From contig JAEYRD010000003.1 in the NCBI GenBank assembly GCA_023435725.1, forward strand, positions 11,619-75,618: a stretch of 64,000 bases of DNA, read 5' to 3'. A program made the position numbers and the translations under genes. The notes under the pieces are model-generated. The model was not told the DNA's origin. It saw only the letters and a program-made list of their open reading frames with translations, and made no database searches. Below, in pieces: positions 35,424 to 47,846 of the stretch (positions are counted from its first letter, which is position 1; every line of letters starts with the position of its first letter). This DNA comes from Pseudomonadota bacterium. Its GTDB lineage: Bacteria; Pseudomonadota; Alphaproteobacteria; Rhizobiales; Xanthobacteraceae.

Positions 35424-35795
35424 ATGAAACGCCTGACAACCTCGCTTATTATCGGCGCCTGCCTGCTGCTTCCCTCGGCGGGAGTGGTCTTCGCCGAGAA
35501 CCCGCATGGCGCGGCAGCCGGTCTCGGTGTGACGAAGGGCCAACCTGGTACGCAGCCGTCCGGTGCTTCGGGCGGCGCGTCGTGCGGTACCCTCTCGGGC
35601 GGTACGGCCGGCGGTCCTCCGGGTCAGCTGGGCGCGGGCGGCCTCAGCAGTATGTCCCCGTTCGCCTTGGACGTTTTGGGCGTGGAAAAGAACTACGCTG
35701 GAACCTCAACAAACCCCGGAAATTCAGCCAGCAATGCCCACGCCAATTCCCAGTACGATGTCGCCTGCTTCCAACATAGTACTACTATGCCGTAG
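35424..35795 (+). CDS. Small secreted Gly/Ser-rich protein, hypothetical
   Basis: 123 aa. AAAGGGAG precedes the ATG by 7 nt. A clear Sec signal peptide (MKRLTTSLIIGACLLLPSAGVVFAEN) is followed by a low-complexity region of Gly, Ser, Ala and Thr (residues 30-80). Then comes a tail with VEKNYAGTSTNPGNSASNAHANSQYDV. Two cysteines (in GASCGTLS and DVACFQ) could form a disulfide. The function is not recognised. It lies in front of the MacAB-like cassette with a 409-nt gap holding a repeat, so a link is only positional. Confidence 0.65.
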   Translation: MKRLTTSLIIGACLLLPSAGVVFAENPHGAAAGLGVTKGQPGTQPSGASGGASCGTLSGGTAGGPPGQLGAGGLSSMSPFALDVLGVEKNYAGTSTNPGNSASNAHANSQYDVACFQHSTTMP

Positions 35796-35990
35796 CGCGG
35801 CACCAGCAGATGCGGGGTAGGGTGTGGGCATGGGTAGGCATCCAGCCCGCGAGCACTCCGGTCCAAGCTCGGCATTGAGCGCCGGGCCCCGACGGCTCCA
35901 ATAGTCGCCGGGGTCCCGGTTGCCCGGATTTGAGAAAACTGTTGCTGTTGCCGGGGCCGACGGGCACCAGCTTTCTACGTGGCTGTCTAA

Positions 35991-36091
35991 AGCATGATCC
36001 GGAAAAGTGTGAAGCGGTTTTCCGAAAAGATCATGCTTAAACAATAGCCTAAAGCGCGATGACGATTCATCCCAATCTCATCGCGCTTTAG
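35991..36091. repeat. Double-hairpin intergenic repeat typical of Bradyrhizobiaceae
   Basis: First hairpin: AGCATGATC (35991-35999) pairs with GATCATGCT (36029-36037), with CGGAAAA/TTTTCCG inside. Second: AAAGCGCGATGA (36051-36062) pairs with TCATCGCGCTTT (36078-36089). I recognise this arrangement from many alphaproteobacterial intergenic regions. The rest of the 35796-36204 gap shows nothing else. Confidence 0.8.
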
Positions 36092-36204
36092 TGGACATGT
36101 TCGGCTTGACTAGCATCTACTGGCGAGGGGCTGGAAAGCAGTTTACCTGGCGTCAACTGCCCTCCGGCGGAAGGGTGAATGAATTGAGATAGGATGATAG
36201 CCAC

Positions 36205-37557
36205 ATGCGTTTCGTTGTTGTGGCTGCTCTGTTTTGCGCATTCATGGTCGGGCTGGGTTACACCTATAGCCACGAAACCTCGGTCTCGACCTTCCTCACC
36301 GCCCCAATTGAACGCGGCAGCATCGCTACTCTCGTCAAGGCAAGCGGCACCATCGAGGCGGTCGTAAGCGTCGATGTCAGCTCGCAACTGTCGGGGCGAA
36401 TTGCGCAAGTGTTCGTTAGTTTCAACGATGCTGTAACCGCCGGGCAGCCGATCGCGCAAATCGATCCGGAAATCTTTGCCGCCCGCGTCAATGAAGCGAA
36501 AGCGGCGCTTAAAGTGGCGAAAGCAACTGCCGAGGTGCAAAGGGCGGCACTGGAACGAGCGAAGGTCGCGGTCGCGAATGCGCAGACCGCCGAAAAATTG
36601 GCGGAGGAGCAATCGGCCGCGAATAAGGCGCGGCAGGATGAGCTTGAGAGGGAGTTTCTGCGAAAGGTGGCATTGGCGCGTACCGGAGCAGGAACCGAGC
36701 GCGACTTAACCCAGGGGCGGGCCCTGCGTGATGCGGGAGCTGCTGACCTGCGCGCCTCCCTTGATCAGATCCAGATGAAGACCGAGGCGATTGCGATTGC
36801 GGAAGCGGAACGGCTAATGGCCGAGGCCAACCTCGAGAATGCACAGGCTGTTGTCGAGCAGAAGCAGGCGGCGCTCGATCAGGCGCAGCTCGATCTCGAT
36901 CGTACTGTGCTTCGCGCGCCGATCGATGGAATCATCATCAAACGGGATGTCAATCGAGGACAAACGGTTGCCGTCAGCCTCGAAGCCAAGACGTTGTTCA
37001 AGATCGCGAACGATCTGCGTGAGATGGAGGTGCATGGCAAGATTGACGAAGCCGATGTCGGGCAATTGAAAGTGGGCCAGGCGGCCCAGTTCACGGTGGA
37101 TGCTTATCCGGATCGAACTTTCAGCGGGCGGATTCTACAGATCCGCAAGTCTCCCGACGTCGTGCAAAACGTCGTCACCTACACCACGATTGTGTCTGCG
37201 CCGAATCCGGACCTGTTGCTGCTGCCGGGAATGACCGCGCAGCTTCGGATCGTGGTGAACGAGACCAGCGACGTGCTCAAAATTCCCGGCCAGGCGTTGC
37301 GTTTCCGGCCGACCGACGCGGATGCTCGATCCGCCCGCCGGGGTCGGGCCGAAGCAGCTTCCTCAAAAGCATTCGCGACGGTGTGGCTGGTGGGTGACGA
37401 CGGACAACCCAAACCAATCGCTGTCAGGCTGGGCGCGACCGACGACAACGGAGCAGAACTCCTGGAAGGTTCGCTTGCCGAGCGCCAGCGCGTGATCATC
37501 GGCGTTGCCAATACGCGAAGTCCGCACCGCTATTTCGGCGTTCGCCTTGGGTTCTGA
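36205..37557 (+). CDS. Periplasmic adaptor (membrane fusion) protein, HlyD/MacA family
   Basis: 450 aa. N-terminal hydrophobic anchor (residues 2-22). A biotinyl-lipoyl half-motif follows (SGTIEAVVSVDVSSQLSGRIAQVFVSFNDAVTAGQPIAQID, about residues 47-90). A long coiled-coil hairpin runs from about 95 to 235, then the second lipoyl half (LRAPIDGIIIKRDVNRGQTV) and beta-barrel segments. It links the ATPase-permease pair to an outer-membrane channel for export of small molecules or peptides. It is longer than MacA (about 370 aa). Base composition looks less GC-biased than in the flanking housekeeping genes. No TolC gene is nearby. Confidence 0.88.
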   Translation: MRFVVVAALFCAFMVGLGYTYSHETSVSTFLTAPIERGSIATLVKASGTIEAVVSVDVSSQLSGRIAQVFVSFNDAVTAGQPIAQIDPEIFAARVNEAKAALKVAKATAEVQRAALERAKVAVANAQTAEKLAEEQSAANKARQDELEREFLRKVALARTGAGTERDLTQGRALRDAGAADLRASLDQIQMKTEAIAIAEAERLMAEANLENAQAVVEQKQAALDQAQLDLDRTVLRAPIDGIIIKRDVNRGQTVAVSLEAKTLFKIANDLREMEVHGKIDEADVGQLKVGQAAQFTVDAYPDRTFSGRILQIRKSPDVVQNVVTYTTIVSAPNPDLLLLPGMTAQLRIVVNETSDVLKIPGQALRFRPTDADARSARRGRAEAASSKAFATVWLVGDDGQPKPIAVRLGATDDNGAELLEGSLAERQRVIIGVANTRSPHRYFGVRLGF

Positions 37558-37573
37558 GACCGGAATTTTTAAG

Positions 37574-38305
37574 ATGCAGCCGCTCGTTCGGATCACGGGT
37601 CTCTCGAAGCGATACTCATCCGGAGGGGGTGTCGTATCTGCATTGTCCGACGTGTCGCTCTCGATTGTGGCTGGCGAGTTCGTTGCGATCCGCGGCCGCT
37701 CGGGCTCGGGAAAGTCGACGCTCTTGCACCTTCTGGGCCTGTTGGACCGGCCCGATTCCGGCGAGTATGTGCTGAAGGGGCAGGACGTAGCGAAGCTTGG
37801 CGAGGGGATGCGGGCGACAATCAGGAGCCGGGACATCGGCTTCGTGTTCCAATTGCCAGCGCTTCTGCCGCGGGCCACCGCCCTGGAAAATGTCGAGCTA
37901 CCGCTCGTCTATGCATCCGTGCGACGCCAGAGACGCTGCCTCACGGCGATGGATGCGCTTGCGCGTGTGGGTTTGGCGGACCGTGGTCATCATTGGCCGA
38001 ACCAGCTTTCAGGCGGAGAACAGCAGAGGGTTGTGATCGCCCGCGCGATGGTCAACGATCCGGCTCTTATCCTAGCTGACGAGCCGACCGGGTCACTGGA
38101 CAGTAGCACGAGTGATGAGATCATGTCCCTGTTCGAGGATCTGCACCACGACGGACGCACCCTCGTTGTGATCACGCACGCCACCGAGGTCGCGGCCCGT
38201 GCGCAGCGACAGATCACCTTGCATGACGGACGAACTCTCGATGACGATGGAGCGGCGCGCCAACGCTCGGCGTCGAGCGCCCTTGGCTTGGGGTCTTCTC
38301 CATGA
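37574..38305 (+). CDS. ABC transporter ATP-binding protein (MacB/LolD-type)
   Basis: 243 aa. Walker A GRSGSGKSTLLHLLGLLDRPDSG, Q-loop FVFQLPALLPRATALENVELPL, signature LSGGEQQRVVIARAMVNDP, Walker B LILADEPTGSLDSSTSDEIM, and switch His in VVITHATEVAARA. In MacB the ATPase and permease are fused; here they are two genes. I use the ATG at 37574; an upstream in-frame ATG at 37505 would overlap the adaptor gene. It overlaps the permease by 4 nt. Confidence 0.9.
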   Translation: MQPLVRITGLSKRYSSGGGVVSALSDVSLSIVAGEFVAIRGRSGSGKSTLLHLLGLLDRPDSGEYVLKGQDVAKLGEGMRATIRSRDIGFVFQLPALLPRATALENVELPLVYASVRRQRRCLTAMDALARVGLADRGHHWPNQLSGGEQQRVVIARAMVNDPALILADEPTGSLDSSTSDEIMSLFEDLHHDGRTLVVITHATEVAARAQRQITLHDGRTLDDDGAARQRSASSALGLGSSP

Positions 38306-39537
38306 GCCCAGTGGAAGATCTGCGTATTGCGGCACGCGCCCTTCGCGCCAACAAATTGCGCAGCGTCTTGACCGCACTCGGAATCATTGTTGGCGTCGCG
38401 GCCGTGGTCTGCATGGTGTCGGTGGGAGAGGGCGCGCAAGCAGAGGTCTCGGAGAGGATACGCACGCTTGGATCCAACCTCCTGCTGGTGTTGCCGGGAG
38501 CGCGGACTTCAGGCGGAGCAAGGCTCGAGTCCGGAACACAGCCGACTCTGACCGAGGAGGACGCCGCGGCGATCCGCCGCGAACTGGCAGACGTGCAGGT
38601 TGCCGCCCCCCTGCTGTCGCGGTCGATGCCGCTCGTCGCCTTCAATAAGAACTGGGTGACGCTGGTGGCTGGAATTAATACCGATTATCTGGTCGCCCGC
38701 GAATGGCAAGTGACTGAGGGGCGATCATTCACGGGCGACGAGACCACCTCCGGCGCCAAAGTCGCGATCGTGGGGTCGGTGATCATCGATGAGCTATTTG
38801 ATGGGCGCACGAGGGTCGGAGAGGTGTTTCGAATTGGCAACGTGCCTTTCACGGTCATTGGCGTTCTCGACCAAAAAGGATTGGGCGCAGCCGGACGCAG
38901 TCAGGACGACGTCGTATTCATTCCTCTTTTGACCGCAAAGAGCCGCATCCTCGGTGCCGTGCATGGCACTACCCGCGAAGCCCTGGATTTCATCTCGATC
39001 AAGATGTCCGATGCGGGCGACAGGCCCGAAATTGAAAGCAACATTGAAGAACTGCTACGACAGCGCCATCATATTCGCGACGATGCTCCCAGCGATTTTA
39101 GGATCGAGAATCCAGCGGACCTGTTGACCGCACGTGGCGCTGCGGTACGGACCCTCGGGATTCTGCTGATCGCAGTGGCAGCGGTCTCGCTGATCGTCGG
39201 CGGTATCAGCATCATGAACATCATGCTGGTCTCGGTGACCGAACGGACTCGCGAAATCGGGTTGCGCATGGCGGTCGGAGCCAGTGGCCGTGATATTCGA
39301 TGGCAGTTCCTGATTGAAGCCTTCATACTTGCATTGATCGGAGGGATCGCAGGAGCAGTACTGGGAGCCGTCGCCGCCGTCGCGATCGCGTGGAATGCCG
39401 GTTGGCCCGTTCTCATCAGCCCGTGGGCCATCATGCTGGCTTGTGGATTCGCAGGGTTGGTCGGCATTTCGTTCGGACTCTATCCGGCGCAGAAGGCTGC
39501 GCGGCTCGATCCGATTGCGGCATTGCGATTTGAATAG
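38302..39537 (+). CDS. ABC transporter permease (MacB/FtsX family)
   Basis: 411 aa with four membrane helices: one near residues 22-44 (LTALGIIVGVAAVVCMVSVG), then a large periplasmic domain (about 45-275), then three at the C-terminus (TLGILLIAVAAVSLIVGGISIMNIMLVSV, AFILALIGGIAGAVLGAVAAVA, MLACGFAGLVGISFGLYPA). The motif TERTREIGLRMAVGASGRDIRWQFLIEA and the ending AARLDPIAALRFE are typical. With the two upstream genes it makes a tripartite efflux pump of the MacAB type. The substrate is unknown. Confidence 0.9.
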   Translation: MSPVEDLRIAARALRANKLRSVLTALGIIVGVAAVVCMVSVGEGAQAEVSERIRTLGSNLLLVLPGARTSGGARLESGTQPTLTEEDAAAIRRELADVQVAAPLLSRSMPLVAFNKNWVTLVAGINTDYLVAREWQVTEGRSFTGDETTSGAKVAIVGSVIIDELFDGRTRVGEVFRIGNVPFTVIGVLDQKGLGAAGRSQDDVVFIPLLTAKSRILGAVHGTTREALDFISIKMSDAGDRPEIESNIEELLRQRHHIRDDAPSDFRIENPADLLTARGAAVRTLGILLIAVAAVSLIVGGISIMNIMLVSVTERTREIGLRMAVGASGRDIRWQFLIEAFILALIGGIAGAVLGAVAAVAIAWNAGWPVLISPWAIMLACGFAGLVGISFGLYPAQKAARLDPIAALRFE

Positions 39538-39688
39538 CCCGGATCGAACAAGGTCCGCGTTGGCTGTATCCCGGTTTTGCTGCGGCGGGCACATTGCTCT
39601 CCTTCCCAGATTCTTGTTGCGGCCGGCGCGCTTTGGCGATGAACTGGATGGCCCTGCGGTGTCCCAACGACTGAGAAAAGCAAGAACC

Positions 39689-40546
39689 ATGTTCCTGATC
39701 GGCCAATATGACTCTCCCTTCGTCCGCCGCGTTGCGATTGCGCTGCGGCTTTACGGGCTCGCCTTCGAGCACAAGCCGTGGTCGACCTTCGGCGATGCCG
39801 ACAAGATCGCGCCGTACAATCCGCTGCGCCGCGTGCCGACGCTGGTGCTCGACGACGGCGAGGCGTTGATCGAGAGCACGATCATCTTGGACTATCTCGA
39901 CGAGCTCGCAGGATCAGAGAAGGCGATGCTGCCGCGTGCCGGCGCTGATCGGCGGAAGCACCTGCGCATCTGCGCGCTCGCGTCCGGCCTTGGCGACAAG
40001 GCGGTCAGCCTGCTCTATGAACGCGTGCTGCGGAAGGACCAGCTTGCGCTGTGGGTCGAGCGCTGCCAGGCGCAGATCTCGGACGTGCTCGGCGTGCTGG
40101 AGGCCGAGCGCGCCAGGGTGACGACGTCGTACTGGCTGGGTGACCGTATCGGCCACGCCGACATCGCGGTTGCCTGCGTCGTCCGCTTCACCCGCGAGGC
40201 GCATCCGCAATTGTTCGAGTCACCGCGCTATCCGGCGCTGTCTGCGCATGCCGAGCGTTGCGAAGAGCTGGCCCCGTTCAGGGAGATCGTGCAGCCGCTG
40301 GCGCCGCCGAAGGCGGTGAGGGACCTCTCCGGTCATTCCGGGGCGCGCCTCTTGGCGCGAACCCGGAATCCATTGCGCAGCGTCTCATGCGGACAAATGG
40401 ATTCCGGGCTCGCGCTTCGCGCGCCCCGGAATGACGACGGCGGGGCGAGGCGGAACCCACCAGACGGGCGCTCTGGGCGATCATGCATTGATACAGGTGT
40501 TTTGCCCGACGTCGCAAGTCGTTTCGGCAAGGCCGAAATTCCCTAG
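39689..40546 (+). CDS. Glutathione S-transferase-like protein with repeat-derived C-terminal extension
   Basis: The N-terminal thioredoxin-like domain (GQYDSPFVRRVAIALRLYGLAFEHKPWSTFGDADKIAPYNPLRRVPTLVLDDGEALIESTIILDYLDE) and the helical domain (about residues 85-205, HADIAVACVVRFTREAHP) are normal for GST, which usually ends at about 205 aa. Here the frame stays open to 285 aa. The last roughly 75 residues (after PLAPPKAVRDLSG) are read from a palindromic intergenic repeat (40332-40435) and beyond, are rich in Arg and Gly, and probably lack a fold. Part of this gene is copied in the chimera at 34855. The start ATG has weak ribosome binding. Confidence 0.8.
   Translation: MFLIGQYDSPFVRRVAIALRLYGLAFEHKPWSTFGDADKIAPYNPLRRVPTLVLDDGEALIESTIILDYLDELAGSEKAMLPRAGADRRKHLRICALASGLGDKAVSLLYERVLRKDQLALWVERCQAQISDVLGVLEAERARVTTSYWLGDRIGHADIAVACVVRFTREAHPQLFESPRYPALSAHAERCEELAPFREIVQPLAPPKAVRDLSGHSGARLLARTRNPLRSVSCGQMDSGLALRAPRNDDGGARRNPPDGRSGRSCIDTGVLPDVASRFGKAEIP
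40332..40435. repeat. Palindromic intergenic repeat overlapping the GST 3' end
   Basis: GTCATTCC (40332-40339) and GGAATGAC (40428-40435) are the outer arms, with CCCGGAATCCATT and AATGGATTCCGGG as inner arms. Same family as 22551-22678 and 26884-26990. Here it lies inside an open reading frame. Confidence 0.85.
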
Positions 40547-40618
40547 GCCTTTCAACCCCCTCTCTACTGTGCATGGGGTTGTTTTTCACTTTTTTGGTTT
40601 TGGAAGCGAAGGCGGAGG

Positions 40619-44476
<3,858 letters not shown>

Positions 44477-44483
44477 TTTTGTC

Positions 44484-45425
44484 TTACGCCGCCTTCTGCG
44501 CGCTCTTGGCGCGAATGCCGAGCAAATGGCTGATCGCGAACACGAGATCGGCGCGGTTCATGGTGTAGAAATGGAAGGCATCGACGCCGTGCTTGGCGAG
44601 CTTCTGCACCTGGCCGGCGGCGACGGTGGCTGCGACCAGCTTGCGCGTCTCGGCGTCGTCATCGAGGTTCTCGAATTTCGCCGCGAACCAGTCGGGCACG
44701 GTCGTGCCGGCGCGGGTGACGAAATTGCGCGCCTGCTTGAAATTGTGCATGGGCATGATGCCCGGCACTACGGGGATGTTGATGCCGCGGGCGCGGACGC
44801 GGTCCAGATAGCGGAAGTAGAGGTCGTTATCGAAGAAGACCTGGGTGATCGCGCGCGTTGCGCCCGCATCGACCTTGGCCTTGAGCGTATCGATGTCGGC
44901 GTCGAAGTCGCGCGCTTCAGGGTGCTTCTCAGGGTACGCTGAGACCGAGACCTCGATGTCGGCGTGCCGCTTCTTGATACCCGCGACGAGCTCGGCGGAG
45001 CTCTGGTAGCCGTCGGGATGGCTGCAATAGGGCGTGCCGATGCCGCCGGGCGGATCGCCGCGCAATGCCACGATGTGGCGGACGCCGACCTCGTGATAGC
45101 GGTCGACGATCTCGTCGATCTCGCCGCGCGAGGCGCCGACGCATGTCAGATGCGCGGCCGGCAGCAGCGCGGTCTCCTTCAGGATGCGGGCGATGGTCGA
45201 ATGAGTGCGCTCGCGCGTCGAGCCGCCAGCGCCATAGGTCACCGAGACGAATTGCGGGTCGAGCGGGGCCAGCCGGTTGATGGTCTCCCAGAGATTGCGC
45301 TCCATCTCCTCGGTCTTGGGCGGGAAGAACTCAAAGGAGATCGCAGGCCGCTTCGAGGAGGGGGGGCCATTTTGGAGGTGCCCGTCTGGCCCGTTGGCTT
45401 GGGCAGGCGTCGTCGAATCGGTCAT
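44484..45425 (-). CDS. metF: 5,10-Methylenetetrahydrofolate reductase
   Basis: About 313 aa, FAD-dependent, makes the 5-methyl-THF used by MetH. Recognisable segments: ISFEFFPPKTEEMERNLWETI, SVTYGAGGSTRERT, HLTCVGASRGEI, IVALRGDPPGG, TQVFFDNDLYFRYLDR and VVPGIMPM. It has an N-terminal extension of about 27 residues before the barrel. The ATG at 45425 is chosen; a GTG four codons upstream overlaps the GGAG motif. It forms an operon with metH. No ArsR/SAM-methyltransferase regulator gene, often found in front of metF in relatives, is present here. Confidence 0.94.
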   Translation of the reverse strand: MTDSTTPAQANGPDGHLQNGPPSSKRPAISFEFFPPKTEEMERNLWETINRLAPLDPQFVSVTYGAGGSTRERTHSTIARILKETALLPAAHLTCVGASRGEIDEIVDRYHEVGVRHIVALRGDPPGGIGTPYCSHPDGYQSSAELVAGIKKRHADIEVSVSAYPEKHPEARDFDADIDTLKAKVDAGATRAITQVFFDNDLYFRYLDRVRARGINIPVVPGIMPMHNFKQARNFVTRAGTTVPDWFAAKFENLDDDAETRKLVAATVAAGQVQKLAKHGVDAFHFYTMNRADLVFAISHLLGIRAKSAQKAA

Positions 45426-45617
45426 GGCACCACTCACTCCAGGGTCTTCGTGGCCGGCAGTCAGGCCTCAATTGGCTGAGCCTAAGATAAGCCAAAGCAG
45501 CCGCCTTCGACAGCCCATCGAGGATGGGAAATGGCCCACTTTTGCAATGGGAAGCGAATTTTATGTTCGTAAAGTTGGACGGGTGGGAATTTCATGTCAT
45601 CTAAGATAGTTATTATA

Positions 45618-45633
45618 AATCAATATATTGATT
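45618..45633. promoter_or_regulatory. 16-bp perfect palindrome in the metF / monooxygenase intergenic region
   Basis: AATCAATATATTGATT, in the most AT-rich part of the 386-nt gap 45426-45811. It is about 190 nt upstream of metF and 180 nt upstream of the divergent luciferase-like gene. Its form resembles sites of ArsR-type regulators used for methionine genes in alphaproteobacteria, but the regulator is unknown. I saw no SAM riboswitch in the gap. Confidence 0.4.
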
Positions 45634-45811
45634 AAAAAGTAGAAGCGGGAAAATGCAATATGCTTCTGTGGGTAGTGTGAAGTTCGCATTGCCGATCGGG
45701 CATTTGTCCCACCAGGCCAAATCGACCCGGCGCGTGGCCTTTCGGCTTGCGCGCCAGACCTGCGCGGTCTGCCCATTGCCGCCGCGCTGGCCTGCACTAC
45801 GTTAGCGCGCC

Positions 45812-46825
45812 ATGATCCCGCTCTCAGTCCTCGACCTCTCCGTCGTCACGACGGGCACAAAACCCGCTGCGGCGCTGCGCAACAGCATCGACCTGGCACG
45901 GCATGTCGACGGGCTCGGCTATGTCCGCTACTGGCTCGCCGAGCACCACAACCTCGCCTCGGTCGCGAGCCCCGCCCCCGACGTGATGATCGGGCAGATC
46001 GCGGCGGTGACGAAGCACATCCGCGTCGGTTCCGGCGGCGTCATGTTGCCGAACCATGCCCCGCTGGTGGTCGCCGAGCGATTCAAAATGCTGGAGGCGC
46101 TGTTTCCCGGCCGCATTGACCTCGGCCTCGGCCGCGCGCCCGGCACCGACGGCGCCACGGCCTATGCGCTGCGCAGCCGGCTCGACCGGCGCGAGGGCGA
46201 CGACTTCCTGGAGCGGCTGCACGAATTGATCCTGTGGGAGACCCGCGAATTTCCCTCAGGCCATCCCTACAACAACGTCGTCGCGATGCCCGACGATACG
46301 CCGCTGCCGCCGATCTGGCTGCTCGGCTCCAGTGATTATTCGTCGGAATTGGCCGCGCAGGTCGGCATGGGCTTCGCCTTTGCTCATCATTTCGCATCCC
46401 ACGATGCGATCGACGCGATGGTACATTACCGCAACCGTTTCCAGCCTTCGGCCTGGCGCGCGAGCCCGCACGCGATCCTCGCGGTCGCCGTCATCGCGGC
46501 CGACACGGATGAAGAGGCCGAAAAGCTCGCCACCTCTTTCGACCTCAACCGTCTCCGCCGCGATCGCGGCCAATATCTGCCGCTTCCGAGCGTCGAGGAG
46601 GCGCTGGCCTATCCCTATACGGATGCCGAGCGCATCTCGATCGCCCGCAACCGCTCGCGCCTGTTCGTCGGCAGCCCCGCGACGGTGCAGAAGAAGCTGC
46701 AGCCGCTGATCGATGCGAGCAAGCCGGACGAATTGATGGTGATCACGGCGGTGTATGATCACGAGGCGCGCAAGAAGTCGTATTCCCTGCTCGCGCAGGC
46801 GTTCGGGCTTAGAGCGGCTGCCTAG
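45812..46825 (+). CDS. Luciferase-like monooxygenase family protein (LLM)
   Basis: 337 aa, TIM-barrel flavin-dependent family with a YhbW-like pattern: PLSVLDLSVVTTG at the N-terminus, RYWLAEHHNLASVASPAPDVMIG, VGSGGVMLPNHAPLVVAERF, GRIDLGLGRAPGTD, and PPIWLLGSSDYSSELAAQVG. It would use FMNH2 or F420-type cofactor; FMN is likelier here. The substrate is unknown. The upstream gap holds the palindrome at 45618. Confidence 0.88.
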   Translation: MIPLSVLDLSVVTTGTKPAAALRNSIDLARHVDGLGYVRYWLAEHHNLASVASPAPDVMIGQIAAVTKHIRVGSGGVMLPNHAPLVVAERFKMLEALFPGRIDLGLGRAPGTDGATAYALRSRLDRREGDDFLERLHELILWETREFPSGHPYNNVVAMPDDTPLPPIWLLGSSDYSSELAAQVGMGFAFAHHFASHDAIDAMVHYRNRFQPSAWRASPHAILAVAVIAADTDEEAEKLATSFDLNRLRRDRGQYLPLPSVEEALAYPYTDAERISIARNRSRLFVGSPATVQKKLQPLIDASKPDELMVITAVYDHEARKKSYSLLAQAFGLRAAA

Positions 46826-46830
46826 AACTC

Positions 46831-46945
46831 TCGTGCCCCGGACGCAGCGCAGCGCCCTTCAGCGGTGCGCTGCTGAGCCGCGGCCCATCGCGCCTCTGGG
46901 TATCGCGGCCCTGGGTCCCGGCTCGCGCTTCGCGCGTCCGGGACA
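46831..46945. repeat. Palindromic intergenic repeat between the LLM gene and pheA
   Basis: GTGCCCCGGAC...GTCCGGGAC outer arms, with GCGCAGCGC..GCGCTGC inner pairs. It is a GC-rich member related in layout to the other repeats but with different arms. It sits between convergent genes and may also terminate both. Confidence 0.6.
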
Positions 46946-46950
46946 AGAGA

Positions 46951-47808
46951 TCAATCCTGCGTCTCGCTGAACGTCGCGCGGAACGGATGCCCCGGATACA
47001 CGCCGACAATGCGGAATTCGCGCGAGAAGAACTTCAGCTCCTCGATCGCGAAGGCGAGGCCCTTGTCCTCGGGGTGGCCGTCGACGTCGGCATAGAACTG
47101 CGTGGCGAAGAAATTGCCGTCGACCATGTAGCTCTCGAGCTTGGTCATGTTGACGCCGTTGGTGGCAAAGCCGCCGAGCGCCTTGTAAAGCGCGGCGGGC
47201 AGATTGCGCACCCGGAATACAAAAGTCGTAACCAGCGGGCCGGAGCCTTGCGCCGCCCATTTCGGCTCGCGCGCCAGCACCACGAAGCGCGTCGTGTTGT
47301 GCGCCTCGTCCTCGATGTCCTCGGCGAGGATGTCGAGGCCGTAGATCTTTGCGGCGAGGCGCGAGGCGATCGCGGCGACGGTCTTGTCGTTGCGCTCGGA
47401 AATGTCGCGGGCGCTGCCGGCGGTGTCGGCGTGCACGATCGGCTTGATGCCGAGCTTGCGGATGATGCGCCGGCACTGGCCGAGCGCATGCACATGGCTC
47501 TCGACGCTCTTGATGTCTTCGAGCTTGGTCCCCTTCACCGCCATCAACTGATGCCGGATCGGCAGAAACCATTCGCCAACGATGAAGAGCCCGGAAGCCG
47601 GTAGGAGGTGATGGATGTCGGCGACGCGGCCCGCGACCGAATTCTCGATCGGGATCATGCCGAGATCGGCCTCTCCGGAAGAGATCGCCGACAGCGCATC
47701 CTCGAATGTGGCGCAGGGCATCGGCTCGGCGTCGGGGTAGGCCTCGACGATGGCGATGTGGGAATTGGCTCCAGGCTCGCCCTGGAACGCGATTTTCAGC
47801 TTGCTCAT
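46951..47808 (-). CDS. pheA: Prephenate dehydratase
   Basis: 285 aa, monofunctional: prephenate to phenylpyruvate in phenylalanine synthesis. Dehydratase domain (residues 1-185): IAFQGEPGANSHIA, MIPIENSVAGRV, and the catalytic TTRF motif in EAHNTTRFVVLA. C-terminal ACT domain (about 195-275): FRVRNLPAALYKALGGFATNGVNMTKLESYMV, the Phe-binding regulatory site. No chorismate mutase domain is fused. It is followed by kdsB upstream on the same strand, 38 nt away. Confidence 0.96.
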   Translation of the reverse strand: MSKLKIAFQGEPGANSHIAIVEAYPDAEPMPCATFEDALSAISSGEADLGMIPIENSVAGRVADIHHLLPASGLFIVGEWFLPIRHQLMAVKGTKLEDIKSVESHVHALGQCRRIIRKLGIKPIVHADTAGSARDISERNDKTVAAIASRLAAKIYGLDILAEDIEDEAHNTTRFVVLAREPKWAAQGSGPLVTTFVFRVRNLPAALYKALGGFATNGVNMTKLESYMVDGNFFATQFYADVDGHPEDKGLAFAIEELKFFSREFRIVGVYPGHPFRATFSETQD

Positions 47809-47846
47809 GGTCAGTATTAGCTCCTGGTCGGCCTTGTAACAGCGGC

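Noticed and set aside
45426..45811. SAM-II or SAM-V riboswitch in front of metF
   Set aside because: I could not find a matching pseudoknot-type stem arrangement by eye; the palindrome there looks like a protein site.
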